From: a virus
Strand: one strand, 5' to 3'
Length of the DNA: 22,089 nucleotides
IMG/VR virus record: IMGVR_UViG_3300007519_000089
Span: 1 to 22,089 of that record
This document shows positions 1 through 8,496 of this stretch, piece by piece; positions within the stretch are counted from its first letter, which is position 1, and the number at the start of each line of letters is the position of its first letter. The translations under genes and the position numbers were made by a program. Below the pieces are notes generated by a model that was not told the DNA's origin, did not search any database, and saw only the letters and a program-made list of their open reading frames with translations.

Positions 1-1005
1 AGGTTTCGCGGTTTGGAAATCAACGGCGGTGGCATAGATGAAATTAACGAATGCCACGAGCAGATGCTATACAAGCTTTTCGAGCGTTCCGGCACGTGGC
101 TACACGCTCAGCCTGACGTCGAAGGCAATACCGCGCCTATTATCATTTTAGCGACGTGTAACCCCGCGCAAAATTGGATTAAAGACGTAGTTTACGACAA
201 ATGGAAAAGCGATACGCTACCAAAGACGTGGCAGTACATACCGTCTAAAATCACCGACAATCCACACATTCCGCTTGAATACATGGAATCGTTACGGGAA
301 AACCTACCGCCTTACGAGTTCCAAAAGTTTGTCGAAGGTGACTGGGACGTGGCAGAAAAAGCGGTTAACCCGTTCTTTTTGGCTTACGAACCCGCCAAGC
401 ACGAAAGCAAAGCGGAACTATTTGACCCGCTTAAACCGATACTTATTAGCTTAGACTTTAACCTGCAACCTTTTTGCGGCATAGTTTGTCAGTACTTTAT
501 CGACGACAAAGGAATCCACCGCTTTAGGGTAGTCGATGAAATATCGGTTGCCGATGGCTCAATCCCTAAAATGATTGATGCTATCAAGCTACGCTACGGA
601 GCGCACCTTGCAAGCTGCTTCCTGACAGGCGACGCAATGGGCAACCGCGGCGACTTATCGCAACGTGACAACGCTAACTACTACGAGCAAATAGCGCGCG
701 GCTTAGGGCTTAAGGATAGGCAAATGGTTGTACCACGCGCTAATCCAACACACGAAAATAGCCGCGCTGAATGTAACTTTGTGCTTCAAAACTTTCCAGA
801 CTTTAAAATTAGCCCTAATTGCAAAGGCGTGCGGCGCGATGTCAGGTCGGTTGAATGCGACGCAGCGGGGTCTATTATCAAGAAAAACAGAAAGATAATA
901 TCGCAACAGGCCGACATGGCTGACTGTTTACGCTATGCTATAAACACGTTCTTAGGCGAATGGTATGCCAAAGAGCTAAAAAGAATTGGATATAACCGCA
1001 AATGA
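1..1005 (+). CDS. terL: Terminase large subunit, 3' part (5' end outside window)
   Basis: This is the DNA-packaging motor ATPase/nuclease that cuts concatemeric DNA and translocates it through the portal. The reading frame is open to base 1 and begins with RFRGLEINGGGIDEI, which resembles the Walker B region, so the ATPase N-terminus lies upstream; the TTG at 13 is not a credible start. ATCNP (about residues 47-51 counted from base 1) fits the ATPase coupling motif. The C-terminal RNase H-like nuclease has its expected acidic residues: LDFN with Asp152, TGDAMGN with Asp211, and ADMAD with Asp305 and Asp308. The gene ends in TGA and is followed by a promoter-like motif and a separate small gene. 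Family assignment is secure from motif order; the packaging type (cos or pac) cannot be told from this fragment. Confidence 0.93.
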   Translation, partial: RFRGLEINGGGIDEINECHEQMLYKLFERSGTWLHAQPDVEGNTAPIIILATCNPAQNWIKDVVYDKWKSDTLPKTWQYIPSKITDNPHIPLEYMESLRENLPPYEFQKFVEGDWDVAEKAVNPFFLAYEPAKHESKAELFDPLKPILISLDFNLQPFCGIVCQYFIDDKGIHRFRVVDEISVADGSIPKMIDAIKLRYGAHLASCFLTGDAMGNRGDLSQRDNANYYEQIARGLGLKDRQMVVPRANPTHENSRAECNFVLQNFPDFKISPNCKGVRRDVRSVECDAAGSIIKKNRKIISQQADMADCLRYAINTFLGEWYAKELKRIGYNRK

Positions 1006-1014
1006 TTAATTTTG
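986..1014 (+). promoter_or_regulatory. Putative Bacteroidota-type promoter
   Basis: TTG at 986-988, an 18-base spacer, then TAATTTTG at 1007-1014. This is a full match to the Bacteroidota -7 consensus TAnnTTTG, with a plausible -33 element. It lies just after the terminase stop and about 30 bases before the ATG at 1045, so a transcript for the tail module would have a leader of roughly 20-25 bases. It belongs to the extended motif family YTARTTTTGAAW seen four times in this window. Confidence 0.6.
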
Positions 1015-1044
1015 AAACAACTAAATAAATAAATACTTACTACC

Positions 1045-1407
1045 ATGAGCTGCGAACCCTGCTTACTTATCGCTTCCTTCGACATTTGCTGCACCGACCT
1101 AACAATCGGCACGGTAGCCTTAGCTGGAGAGTACCGCACAATTATCACCGACCTATCGACAGGGGCTAAATTCAGCTACGTGTCGACAGTAGCGGCTAAT
1201 AACGACCTGCTGACAATACAGCCAAACGATATTGAGGTACGCGAATATTTCTTTACCACTAACCGAACCTACGCGCTTGAAACCTTCATACAGACAGCAA
1301 GCGACTGCAACACCAACACGCCCGCCAATATAACGCGCGGCGAAGACGTAGAAACGTGCTTTTCGTTCGAGTTCTTACGAATGGACAACATAACCACCGC
1401 GCCATGA
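1045..1407 (+). CDS. Hypothetical protein, 120 aa, Cys-containing N-terminus
   Basis: I do not recognise this protein. It starts MSCEPC and has Cys-Cys at about residues 15-16. It is rich in Thr, Asn and short beta-type segments, with no signal peptide or membrane helix, so a small beta-rich virion or assembly protein is possible. It opens the tail transcript: a promoter-like motif lies 30 bases upstream and its stop overlaps the next start as ATGA (1404-1407). Position between terminase and tail assembly chaperone fits a minor structural or neck/tail completion role, but nothing in the sequence proves this. Confidence 0.75.
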   Translation: MSCEPCLLIASFDICCTDLTIGTVALAGEYRTIITDLSTGAKFSYVSTVAANNDLLTIQPNDIEVREYFFTTNRTYALETFIQTASDCNTNTPANITRGEDVETCFSFEFLRMDNITTAP

Positions 1408-1736
1408 CCTTTCTAGAATTAGCCGTAATAACTAGCTTGTCGTGTGTAGCGATGTATGTGCTGTTTGAAAGCAATATGCTGCTATCGTTTTTTACCGACA
1501 GATACCGGATTAAAGACTTTACCCGCAACGTTATAAACGAATACGACGACAGTAAAACGAAGTGGTATCACAAGCCGCTATTCGCTTGTGTGGGCTGCAT
1601 GGCTTCGTTTTGGGGCACATCTTTCTACGCGCTATACACGGTTGTGCTAGAGTTCCGATGCTTCGATAGCGCCGAAATGCTATGCACGTGCTTGATTTGC
1701 GTTCCTTTAAATTTCATCTTTAACAACCTTACATGA
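1404..1736 (+). CDS. Small membrane protein with CxxC motif
   Basis: A 110-aa protein starting at the ATG that overlaps the previous stop (ATGA). The frame is open further upstream to 1356, but that extension would sit inside the preceding gene. An N-terminal hydrophobic helix (about residues 3-30) is followed by a charged loop containing NEYDDSKTKWYHKPL, then FACVGCMASFWGTSFYALY, where a CxxC pair sits at the start of a second hydrophobic segment, and a third hydrophobic stretch near the C-terminus. I recall similar KPL..C..CMxSxWG small membrane proteins in Bacteroidota phages, but no function is known to me. The CxxC could be a redox or metal site. A holin or other membrane role is possible but unsupported. 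Its stop overlaps the next start (ATGA, 1733-1736). Confidence 0.75.
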   Translation: MTFLELAVITSLSCVAMYVLFESNMLLSFFTDRYRIKDFTRNVINEYDDSKTKWYHKPLFACVGCMASFWGTSFYALYTVVLEFRCFDSAEMLCTCLICVPLNFIFNNLT

Positions 1737-2356
1737 TAGCTTTATTTTACAGACTATTCAAAAGCAAACTAAACAGGCTTGCGTGGATTGACCAAAACAA
1801 ACCAAACCCATTCGCGGGGCTTGAATTCGCGTTCAATCTTAACGGTGTAGATTATTGCACGTATCGCAGCGTGTTTGATATGCCTATGGTTCGCATGGGC
1901 AAAGTACAAGTTCTATTGGCTCAGCTTGCCTCCTGTATTAGCAGCGATGAATTAGATAGGTTCGTGGCGGCAATGAAAGGCGAGCTAGACAAGGCAACGC
2001 AAGGCACGGCGGTCAAGAACTTAGCACGTATCGGGTGGCTTATCGAGGAAATGAACAACCGAAAAACCCTGTTGGTGCATACCGATATAATGCTCCAAAT
2101 CTGCGCAGCGTCAGTTATGGCTAAGGGCATAGACCCCGCCGTGTGGAATGAAGACACGGAAAAACATAAGTACGAATTATTTAAATCGGCTTACAGCACG
2201 GAGGGTCTGGCAGGTTTTTTTCAGCAAGCAGGGTTAACACAATTCTTGCCTCGATTAAACGATATCGAGAAAGACTTGACGCGGTACTTGGCGGAGTCGG
2301 ACAACTACTTGAAGGCGCAGGCAGAGGTAATGAAAAGCTTCAACGAGAAATCTTAA
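1733..2356 (+). CDS. Tail assembly chaperone, short (unshifted) form
   Basis: A 207-aa, mostly helical protein without membrane segments. By position directly before the tape measure gene, and by having a -1 frameshift site near its end, it corresponds to the G protein of the lambda G/GT pair. Such proteins coat the tape measure protein during tail assembly and recruit tube subunits. The N-terminal part (about 1-160) is shared with the frameshifted form. The unshifted end after residue 163 continues QQAGLTQF and stops with TAA at 2354-2356. The start overlaps the previous stop as ATGA. The name rests on synteny and the frameshift arrangement, not on recognised residues. Confidence 0.8.
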   Translation: MIALFYRLFKSKLNRLAWIDQNKPNPFAGLEFAFNLNGVDYCTYRSVFDMPMVRMGKVQVLLAQLASCISSDELDRFVAAMKGELDKATQGTAVKNLARIGWLIEEMNNRKTLLVHTDIMLQICAASVMAKGIDPAVWNEDTEKHKYELFKSAYSTEGLAGFFQQAGLTQFLPRLNDIEKDLTRYLAESDNYLKAQAEVMKSFNEKS

Positions 2357-2514
2357 GCATCGGCGCGGAACTTTTTAAAACGGATTTGAACTTCCGTGAG
2401 TTCCTGTTATTCCACGCGCGCACCTCGCCAATGGAATATGAGTACATGAAAAAAATGAGTTGTGAGGATTTTCTAACTTTGCTCAAAGTCCGCGAAGACA
2501 TAAAACCCAAGTAG
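1733..2514 (+). CDS. Tail assembly chaperone, -1 frameshifted long form (GT-like)
   Basis: Predicted product of a -1 ribosomal frameshift on T TTT TTT (2215-2221): 163 residues from frame 1733, then 97 residues read from TCA at 2221, ending at TAG 2512-2514, about 260 aa in all. The -1 frame is open from 2185 to 2511 and fills the 2357-2516 gap before the tape measure gene, which otherwise would hold no gene. The added domain is helical, with KTDLNFREFLLFHARTSP followed by MEYEYMKKMSCEDFLTLL, looking like real coding sequence and like the T domain that binds the tape measure protein in lambda. The TAG lies two bases before the tape measure ATG, implying coupling. Efficiency and the exact slip codon are not determined. 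Confidence 0.82.
2215..2221 (+). promoter_or_regulatory. Programmed -1 frameshift slippery site T TTT TTT
   Basis: Seven T residues in the zero-frame phase T TTT TTT, where both Phe codons can re-pair fully after slipping back one base. It is the only good X XXY YYZ heptamer within the stretch (2185-2356) where the zero and -1 frames are both open. No stable downstream stem or pseudoknot was obvious to me by eye. Confidence 0.8.
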
Positions 2515-2516
2515 CT

Positions 2517-5084
2517 ATGGCTGAAAAAGTAATAATCGAGTATGATGCCAACATAAAAGGACTTACCGGCAAGCTCGACGCTATAATCAACAAAGACAAG
2601 GAATTAGGCGGTCAAACCGAGAAGACCGGTAAAAAGATGCAAGACAGCATCAATAAGACCGACGCAGACGCTAACAACCTTGGCAACAGCTTCAACAACT
2701 TAAAGGGCTATGTCGCATCGGCTTTCGCGGTCGGCTCCATACTTGCATTCGGCAAAGAGGTTGTTGATGTCACGCGCAAAACCGAGCTGCTTCAAAACCA
2801 ACTAAACTTTGTCGCAGGGTCAACACAAGCCGGAGCGATGCTATTCAGCCGCTTGCAAAAAGAAGCGCAAACATTAGGGCTTGAATTCACCGCGCTAAGT
2901 AAAGGCTTTGCGGGCTTTGCAATCGCATCGAAGCAAGCGGGTATTTCGGCAAATCAAAGCATTGAAACATATCTAAAGTTCGCCAAAGGATTGCGCGGTG
3001 CGGGCGCATCTGCTCAGGCTACCGAGCGCGCTTTCTATGCACTAGAGCAAATGATGTCGAAGGGCAAAGTATCAACCGAGGAACTAAGGCTGCAAATGGG
3101 CGAAGCGTTGCCCGGCGCTACTGCCTTAGCGGCTCGCGCGGTCGGTAAGACTACGGCTGAGTTCACTAAAATGTTGGAGCAGGGGCAAATTATATCTTCT
3201 GATTTCATCCCGAAATTTGCGGCAGTAGTCGAAAAGGAGTTCCTTCCCGCACTGACAGGTAAGACCAATAGCTTAGACGCGGCTTTGATTCGCGTAGGCA
3301 ATGGCTTTGAGAACTTGATGCGGTCTATTGGCGACAGCAATAAAGGCGCGTTTAAGGCATTGGTAGACTTCACTAGCAACGCGCTATACAGCTTCAACGC
3401 AATGGCTCAAAACGAAACGATGCCGCTTTTACAGCGGTTAGGCGTGGCGTTTGAGTTTGCTTTCGGCGGTAAGAATGCGAAGCGAATGGTTGAGGAACAA
3501 ATGGAGGTCAATGCGCTAAACGAGGCAAGCCTACAACGGCAAGCGGAGTATATTATCGTTAACGCTGACCTATCGGCTAACATTGCAGCGGTCAAAAAAG
3601 AGGAAATCGAAGACGAAAAGAAAGCGTCGGCAATCAGCAAGCTAACCAACGACGAACTATTAACACGCGTCGATTTAATACAGGCATCTATACTTTTATT
3701 CGAAAAGCGCAATTCGGTGTTTATCAAAGCCGGAACATTAGAGCGGGTCGTCGGTGAACAAGCAATCAATGATTACAAAGCGCAAAAGTTCGCTATTGGA
3801 TTAATCAACGAGGAAATATCAATACGCGCGGGGTTAGCGCAAAAAGAAGAGGAAAACAGAGGTGTCGCAGCCGAAAAGCGCAAAGCAGACGAGGCAATAT
3901 TCCTGAAAAACGCCGTAGACCTAGCACGTATTAGGGTCGTTGAATCTGAGGGCGGCATCGACCGTATCAACGCGCTGATTGAGTTGCGCCGTGCCGAAGG
4001 TGCTGCTGAAATCGGCAACATCAAAAAGACCGCGACAGAAAAACTGTTAAGCGAGGCAAATCTAAACGCCGACCTTAAAAAGCTGTATGCTGACCGCGCC
4101 GAAATGGTGGCGGACGCAACGACAGGCGGCGCGGATGAAGACATGGGCTTAAATCAGTCGGGTGGCAAAGCTATCGACCGCTTCCTAAAAAATATAGGCA
4201 TACAAAGGGACGCGGAAAAAAAGCTACTAAGCGATAAGATACAAGGCGAGCTTGAACTAGAAGCAATACGTCAGCGGCTAATCGAGCAGCAACTAGCCGA
4301 CACGGCACGGCGCACACAGGCAACGATTGAAAGCGTTACCCAAGTCGCTAATGTCTTTGGCGGCTTGATAAGCAGCTTTGTCGCTACCGAGAACCAAATC
4401 GTTCAGCAGCAAGCCGAACAAGCTTTACGCAATCAAGAAGCGCTTTTACAATCGGGCGAAATAAACCAAATAGACTACGAGAAAAACATAGGCGCCATAA
4501 AAGCCCGTGCCTTTGAAAAGCAGAAAGAAGCGGCTGTAATCGACGCGCAAATCAAATCCGCGCTTGCCGTATTGCAGCTCTTTACCTCGTTACCATTCCC
4601 CGCAGCACTAGCCGCTTCACCGTTTATAGTTGCTTTAGGGGTGCGGCAAGTCGATGCGATACGCTCACAGCCGATACCGACATTCCACGAAGGCGGTATC
4701 GACATTGGCGGCGGCGGCAACATGACTAGCGGTAGCCTTAAGCCGAACGAGTTCTTAGCTAAGCTTGAACGAAACGAATCGGTTATCACCAAGCAGCGCA
4801 CCTCTCAGTACTACGGTGAGTTAGAAGCCGTTCAAAACGGAAGGCTTGAAGATTACATCGCACGGCACTACATCGCACCGGCACTTAAGAACGCGCGCGG
4901 CGGTGAAGGCATCGGTAGCAGCACTGCCAACACAATCGAAGTAATGTTCCAACAAGCTGACTTGGTCAACGCCGTCAGGGGTAATAAAACGGTACGGCTA
5001 CACAAAGACACGGTTGAACAATTGGCAGGGGCTATGCAGCCGTCCTCAGCAGGTAAGATACTTAACAGGAGGGCGTGGGCATGA
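2517..5084 (+). CDS. Tape measure protein
   Basis: Sets tail length and is later ejected with the DNA. The 855-aa protein has the expected layout: a charged helical N-terminus; a tape-measure N-terminal domain at about residues 60-260 containing LQNQLNFVAGS and LRLQMGEALPGA; long alpha-helical, Glu/Lys/Ala-rich stretches at about 350-660; then a hydrophobic segment at about 675-715 (ALAVLQLFTSLPFPAALAAS) followed by a Gly-rich FHEGGIDIGGGGN region typical of the end of these proteins. By the usual rule of about 0.15 nm per residue, it predicts a tail near 130 nm, consistent with a siphovirus. It follows the frameshifted chaperone, as in lambda and many other phages. Its stop overlaps the next start (ATGA, 5081-5084). 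Confident from architecture and synteny. Confidence 0.93.
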   Translation: MAEKVIIEYDANIKGLTGKLDAIINKDKELGGQTEKTGKKMQDSINKTDADANNLGNSFNNLKGYVASAFAVGSILAFGKEVVDVTRKTELLQNQLNFVAGSTQAGAMLFSRLQKEAQTLGLEFTALSKGFAGFAIASKQAGISANQSIETYLKFAKGLRGAGASAQATERAFYALEQMMSKGKVSTEELRLQMGEALPGATALAARAVGKTTAEFTKMLEQGQIISSDFIPKFAAVVEKEFLPALTGKTNSLDAALIRVGNGFENLMRSIGDSNKGAFKALVDFTSNALYSFNAMAQNETMPLLQRLGVAFEFAFGGKNAKRMVEEQMEVNALNEASLQRQAEYIIVNADLSANIAAVKKEEIEDEKKASAISKLTNDELLTRVDLIQASILLFEKRNSVFIKAGTLERVVGEQAINDYKAQKFAIGLINEEISIRAGLAQKEEENRGVAAEKRKADEAIFLKNAVDLARIRVVESEGGIDRINALIELRRAEGAAEIGNIKKTATEKLLSEANLNADLKKLYADRAEMVADATTGGADEDMGLNQSGGKAIDRFLKNIGIQRDAEKKLLSDKIQGELELEAIRQRLIEQQLADTARRTQATIESVTQVANVFGGLISSFVATENQIVQQQAEQALRNQEALLQSGEINQIDYEKNIGAIKARAFEKQKEAAVIDAQIKSALAVLQLFTSLPFPAALAASPFIVALGVRQVDAIRSQPIPTFHEGGIDIGGGGNMTSGSLKPNEFLAKLERNESVITKQRTSQYYGELEAVQNGRLEDYIARHYIAPALKNARGGEGIGSSTANTIEVMFQQADLVNAVRGNKTVRLHKDTVEQLAGAMQPSSAGKILNRRAWA
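5067..5072 (+). promoter_or_regulatory. Strong Shine-Dalgarno that sets the start at 5081
   Basis: AGGAGG ends 8 bases before the ATG at 5081, inside the tape measure gene. It decides against the in-frame GTG at 5075, only 2 bases downstream. It is the only textbook Shine-Dalgarno I see before a gene start in this window; the other starts have A-rich or featureless leaders. Confidence 0.7.
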
Positions 5085-6709
5085 GTTACGCAGTAACGCT
5101 TAACGGCATAGGGCTAACCAACGAGCCGAAAGGGCTTGAACTTGAAAGTGCTATTCAGATAGTGCGCGACAGAAACATTCCGGGCTTATTTACCACGTTA
5201 ATATCTGATCTAGAGTTTTGGGGCGATGGCTACGATGTGCTATTAGCAGCAGTTCAGGGCGTGGGGATATGCGAGTCGATACCTATTACCATTGTGGAAG
5301 ATTGCGAGGTCAACGGCATCAACTTTGAAGGCTTGATATTTCTTTCCGATATTGACCTCGACCTATTCAAATGCACCGCTACGGCAAGCGCGGAAGACAA
5401 TAGCCTTGCCTCGCTTGTGCTCAGGTTAAAAGATACTAAGGTCAGGGTCAATTCAGGCTTTACGCTCAACGGCTTAGTGCTTACCGACATTGGCAGCAAT
5501 ATTGGTGGCAAGACATGGTACACGCTCGAAGAACTTTTTCAGCATACCATAAGCTACATAACCGACAATGAACTAACAGTCAACACGGGCGTAATTTTCG
5601 GCACTAATTTTTTACCATCAGACGCGGGAATTACTGTTTTAACAACAACAAGCTTGGCAGGTACTATTTTGCTTAATTACACCGACCCCGTAGGCATACC
5701 CGTTGACCGCTCTATTGCAATACCATTCGAACAAACCATTGACCAAATAGCCGAAAAAATTGCGCTATCCCTTGCTGACGAAACGCTTAACAACTTAGGC
5801 AGGCAAGCGATTGTTCCGTATTTTATCGACAGACTTGGAGCCGTAATTATATTAGTATCTTTCCCAAGCTTTAGCGGGCTTACCGTTGACATGGGCGGCA
5901 CGGGAACTGTATTGGTAGGTGTCACTGCGGGCAGCTACGGGTTAAACAATGTAGTAATAACGCCGGGCAGCAACTTAAACGCGGCAGCCCCGCAGGATTG
6001 GACAATAAGCTTCCAAAATGTTGTTTCGATAGGCGCCTATTATAACCTATCGTTTGAATTCAGAGATACCGATAGCGTGCAAGAGCTTTTTATTGACCAT
6101 GAATCAGCGTTCTTTGTCAACACTCCGTTATTCACAATCGGTGGTGCTAAAATCATGCAAAGCCAAACCGCGCCGTTTAGTTTCGGCTCGCTGCAATACA
6201 ACCAACAAGCAGAAGACGTGGAGCTGCTGCTATTTAAAGAGCGGTCTTATGTTAGCTATTCATGTGTGAATTCTGATATTAACATAGCAGCCGCGGCTTC
6301 GCCTTATTTGCTAGAAGTAGACGCTGACGCGCAAAGCGATAAGTACTACTTAGCCGAAGTAGTCGGTGGCTCAATAGCATCTTATCAAACGTCATATTAC
6401 AACGGCGCAACAATAATATTAGGAAAGCTTTACCGTAGCGGCTCGATACTAAACACGTACGTCGCTAAGAACTACTCGAACCGCGCACCCTTGGGGCTGA
6501 CATTCGAGGGCGTTACGGTCACCAACGACTACCCAATCAAGATTACGAAAAGCATTACCTTTGACTACCCGATAACACGGGCTAACCTAAAGGCGATGAA
6601 CGACAACAAAAAAGGGTATATCACCGTAAACGGCATAAACGGATGGATAAACAACGTTACGTCAAGCCTTAAAACAGGACTCACGCAATTTGAACTAATA
6701 ACAGAATGA
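5081..6709 (+). CDS. Tail protein, probable distal tail/baseplate hub component
   Basis: A 542-aa protein starting MSYAVTLNGIGL with a conserved-looking N-terminal block (NEPKGLELESAIQIVRD, then GLFTTLISDLEFWGDGYD at about 40-57). This arrangement recurs, to my memory, in tail proteins of Bacteroidota phages located right after the tape measure gene. The rest is beta-rich with repeated Thr/Val/Gly strands and no membrane segment. By synteny (tape measure, then distal tail protein, then tail-associated adhesin or hub), it should sit at the tail tip. The start is fixed by an AGGAGG site and the ATGA overlap with the tape measure stop. It could be the distal tail protein or a fused Dit/hub protein; the sequence alone does not decide. 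Confidence 0.7.
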   Translation: MSYAVTLNGIGLTNEPKGLELESAIQIVRDRNIPGLFTTLISDLEFWGDGYDVLLAAVQGVGICESIPITIVEDCEVNGINFEGLIFLSDIDLDLFKCTATASAEDNSLASLVLRLKDTKVRVNSGFTLNGLVLTDIGSNIGGKTWYTLEELFQHTISYITDNELTVNTGVIFGTNFLPSDAGITVLTTTSLAGTILLNYTDPVGIPVDRSIAIPFEQTIDQIAEKIALSLADETLNNLGRQAIVPYFIDRLGAVIILVSFPSFSGLTVDMGGTGTVLVGVTAGSYGLNNVVITPGSNLNAAAPQDWTISFQNVVSIGAYYNLSFEFRDTDSVQELFIDHESAFFVNTPLFTIGGAKIMQSQTAPFSFGSLQYNQQAEDVELLLFKERSYVSYSCVNSDINIAAAASPYLLEVDADAQSDKYYLAEVVGGSIASYQTSYYNGATIILGKLYRSGSILNTYVAKNYSNRAPLGLTFEGVTVTNDYPIKITKSITFDYPITRANLKAMNDNKKGYITVNGINGWINNVTSSLKTGLTQFELITE

Positions 6710-8412
6710 GCGTAATTCTCACACCAAATCAATCAATCGTTTGCGCGCCTACGACCTTAAGCGACGACTTAATCAATTACGATTGGTTTGTAAACGCCGA
6801 GAATTGGCAGGACACGGGCAGCAACATACTAACAGTAGGTGCTTATGGTGGCGTGCAGATTTATGCGCTTGACGTAGGCGATGGATTTTTACCCTACACG
6901 CTCTACTATGCGCAAACAATAGTAACGGATTGCGATTTCGTGCTTTACAACGTGCTGTTTGATTTCGTCAGCTACACAGGTACGATAACCGTCAGCAACG
7001 CTATTGCGTCAGCCGGAACGGGCGTAGTTATCACAGGCAGCGGGTGGTGGTCTTTTCTACTACCTAAAAACACGAAGCCGAATTTTGCTTACCAAGGCTT
7101 AGCGGGTATTACGCGAATATCAAACCTTCAAGCCTACTGCATAACCGCCGCTCCGGATTGCGATTGCAGGCACGGGGATTACATTCAGCCGATACTTGCC
7201 GAATGTGTTGTTCCGGATAGCGTCGCCGAAATGATGGCGGCAATACGCGCTGAATGGATAGCCGAAAGCACTACCTACGAATCACCGCTATGTGTTGCCG
7301 AGGTTCTTGAATCGCTAGCAGAAATAGGCACGGGGATATGTGACATGACAAGCGAGGGCGTTACGGTTCAATACCCCGCTATAATTGGCGCCGACGTGGT
7401 TTTAAACGGCAGCTTTGCAAGTGGTGCGAACTGGACACCGTCGGGCAGAATGTCAATAGGTAGCGGCTCGCTCAATTGTAACGCAACGGTAGGCGGTGCG
7501 GAATGCTTTCAAACGTGCTTGATTGTCGGCAACTACTACAAGATAACGCTGACGGTATCGGGGTCGACAGGCGGCGAGGTTAAAGTTCAGTTCGGTACTG
7601 TAAACACTATCGGCACGGTAAGCACTAACGCTACTGTCACGTTATACGGCAAGTGCATAACCGACGGCAAGCTGATATTTGAAGCAAGCGCATCAGCGGC
7701 TTTCAACGGCTCGATTGACAACGTATCGGCACGACCTATCTCTATTTTTGAATTCACGGCTTTATTCGACTCAGGGCTATCGTTAGGATTTACACAGGAC
7801 TTCATTCAGGTTGAAGACGACATTGTGTTCCAACGCATGACGCTCAACCCTACCACCGACCCTGTAGCGATTACCAAAGACTGCTTTCGTGTCTTTGTCT
7901 ATAATTCACACAATGAATCGGTAAGCACTGCTTACGAGCCTGAGTACTGCTTGACCGAGCCGTGGCAAATCACTACTAACGCGTGCGGCACGTTGCTGCT
8001 GACCGCGTTAATGGAAACATCGACTAGTTCGTGGGGATGGGGTTTTGCGGTTGAAAATAGCGGTATTTATTCTCCACGCATGAGAGTCTTTGCCGACCTT
8101 ACCGAACCGAAATTCCCTACCGAATTAGACCAATTTGAAACAAGCTTTCACTACATATCACTGATATACGGTGAAAGGCGAAAAGTTAGCTTACTAAAGA
8201 TTAACAGGTCGCCGCTTTACGTTCATGAATTCATTAGCCTTGCTTGCCGCACCGATTTGTTTGGCATAAGGTTAGCCGATAACGAGGCAAACTTCTACTT
8301 CACCAATACCGAGGAGTACACGCCGCAATGGATAAGAACGATGCGCATCGCTCCAGCTACAATCGAGGTGCAGGTCAAGCAACAGGACACCGTGAAAAAC
8401 CTTTGTGATTAA
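6706..8412 (+). CDS. Large tail-tip protein with carbohydrate-binding-like module
   Basis: A 568-aa protein in the second position after the tape measure gene. About residues 230-345 look like a jelly-roll carbohydrate-binding module of the CBM4/9 type: VVLNGSFASGANWTPSG opens it, FQTCLIVGNYYKITLTVSG is its middle strand, and FNGSIDNVSARPI closes it (the usual NGSFE...GW and F.G.IDNVS pattern). The N-terminal part is beta-rich. The C-terminal part (about 350-568) includes charged beta segments that may be a tail-core domain. It starts by ATGA overlap with the previous gene and ends the tail transcript. Likely a baseplate protein or adhesin that touches host surface glycans. The sugar-binding role is inferred from fold-like patterning only. 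Confidence 0.65.
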   Translation: MSVILTPNQSIVCAPTTLSDDLINYDWFVNAENWQDTGSNILTVGAYGGVQIYALDVGDGFLPYTLYYAQTIVTDCDFVLYNVLFDFVSYTGTITVSNAIASAGTGVVITGSGWWSFLLPKNTKPNFAYQGLAGITRISNLQAYCITAAPDCDCRHGDYIQPILAECVVPDSVAEMMAAIRAEWIAESTTYESPLCVAEVLESLAEIGTGICDMTSEGVTVQYPAIIGADVVLNGSFASGANWTPSGRMSIGSGSLNCNATVGGAECFQTCLIVGNYYKITLTVSGSTGGEVKVQFGTVNTIGTVSTNATVTLYGKCITDGKLIFEASASAAFNGSIDNVSARPISIFEFTALFDSGLSLGFTQDFIQVEDDIVFQRMTLNPTTDPVAITKDCFRVFVYNSHNESVSTAYEPEYCLTEPWQITTNACGTLLLTALMETSTSSWGWGFAVENSGIYSPRMRVFADLTEPKFPTELDQFETSFHYISLIYGERRKVSLLKINRSPLYVHEFISLACRTDLFGIRLADNEANFYFTNTEEYTPQWIRTMRIAPATIEVQVKQQDTVKNLCD

Positions 8413-8418
8413 TTTACT

Positions 8419-8426
8419 TATATTTG
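8419..8426 (+). promoter_or_regulatory. Putative -7 promoter element before tail tube gene
   Basis: TATATTTG, a full match to TAnnTTTG, in the 84-base gap after the tail-tip gene. A TTTG lies at 8402-8405, but the 13-base spacing is shorter than the usual 18-20, so the -33 assignment is weak. A transcript from here would have a leader of about 65 bases containing an imperfect inverted repeat (TCCGA 8448-8452 with TCGGA 8462-8466). Confidence 0.5.
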
Positions 8427-8496
8427 CCCTGTCGTGCGATGTGGCGTTCCGAGCCAATAAATCGGAGAAGTAAAAAATATCAAAAGTTAAAAAAAA

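Noticed and set aside
3035-4801. Several minus-strand open frames of 100-123 codons opposite the tape measure gene
   Set aside because: Low-complexity Ser/Ala-rich shadows of a helix-rich gene; no overlap logic or motifs.
6054-6269. Plus-strand open frame of 71 codons inside the 5081 tail gene
   Set aside because: Out-of-frame shadow of a well-supported gene, without overlap logic or recognisable sequence.
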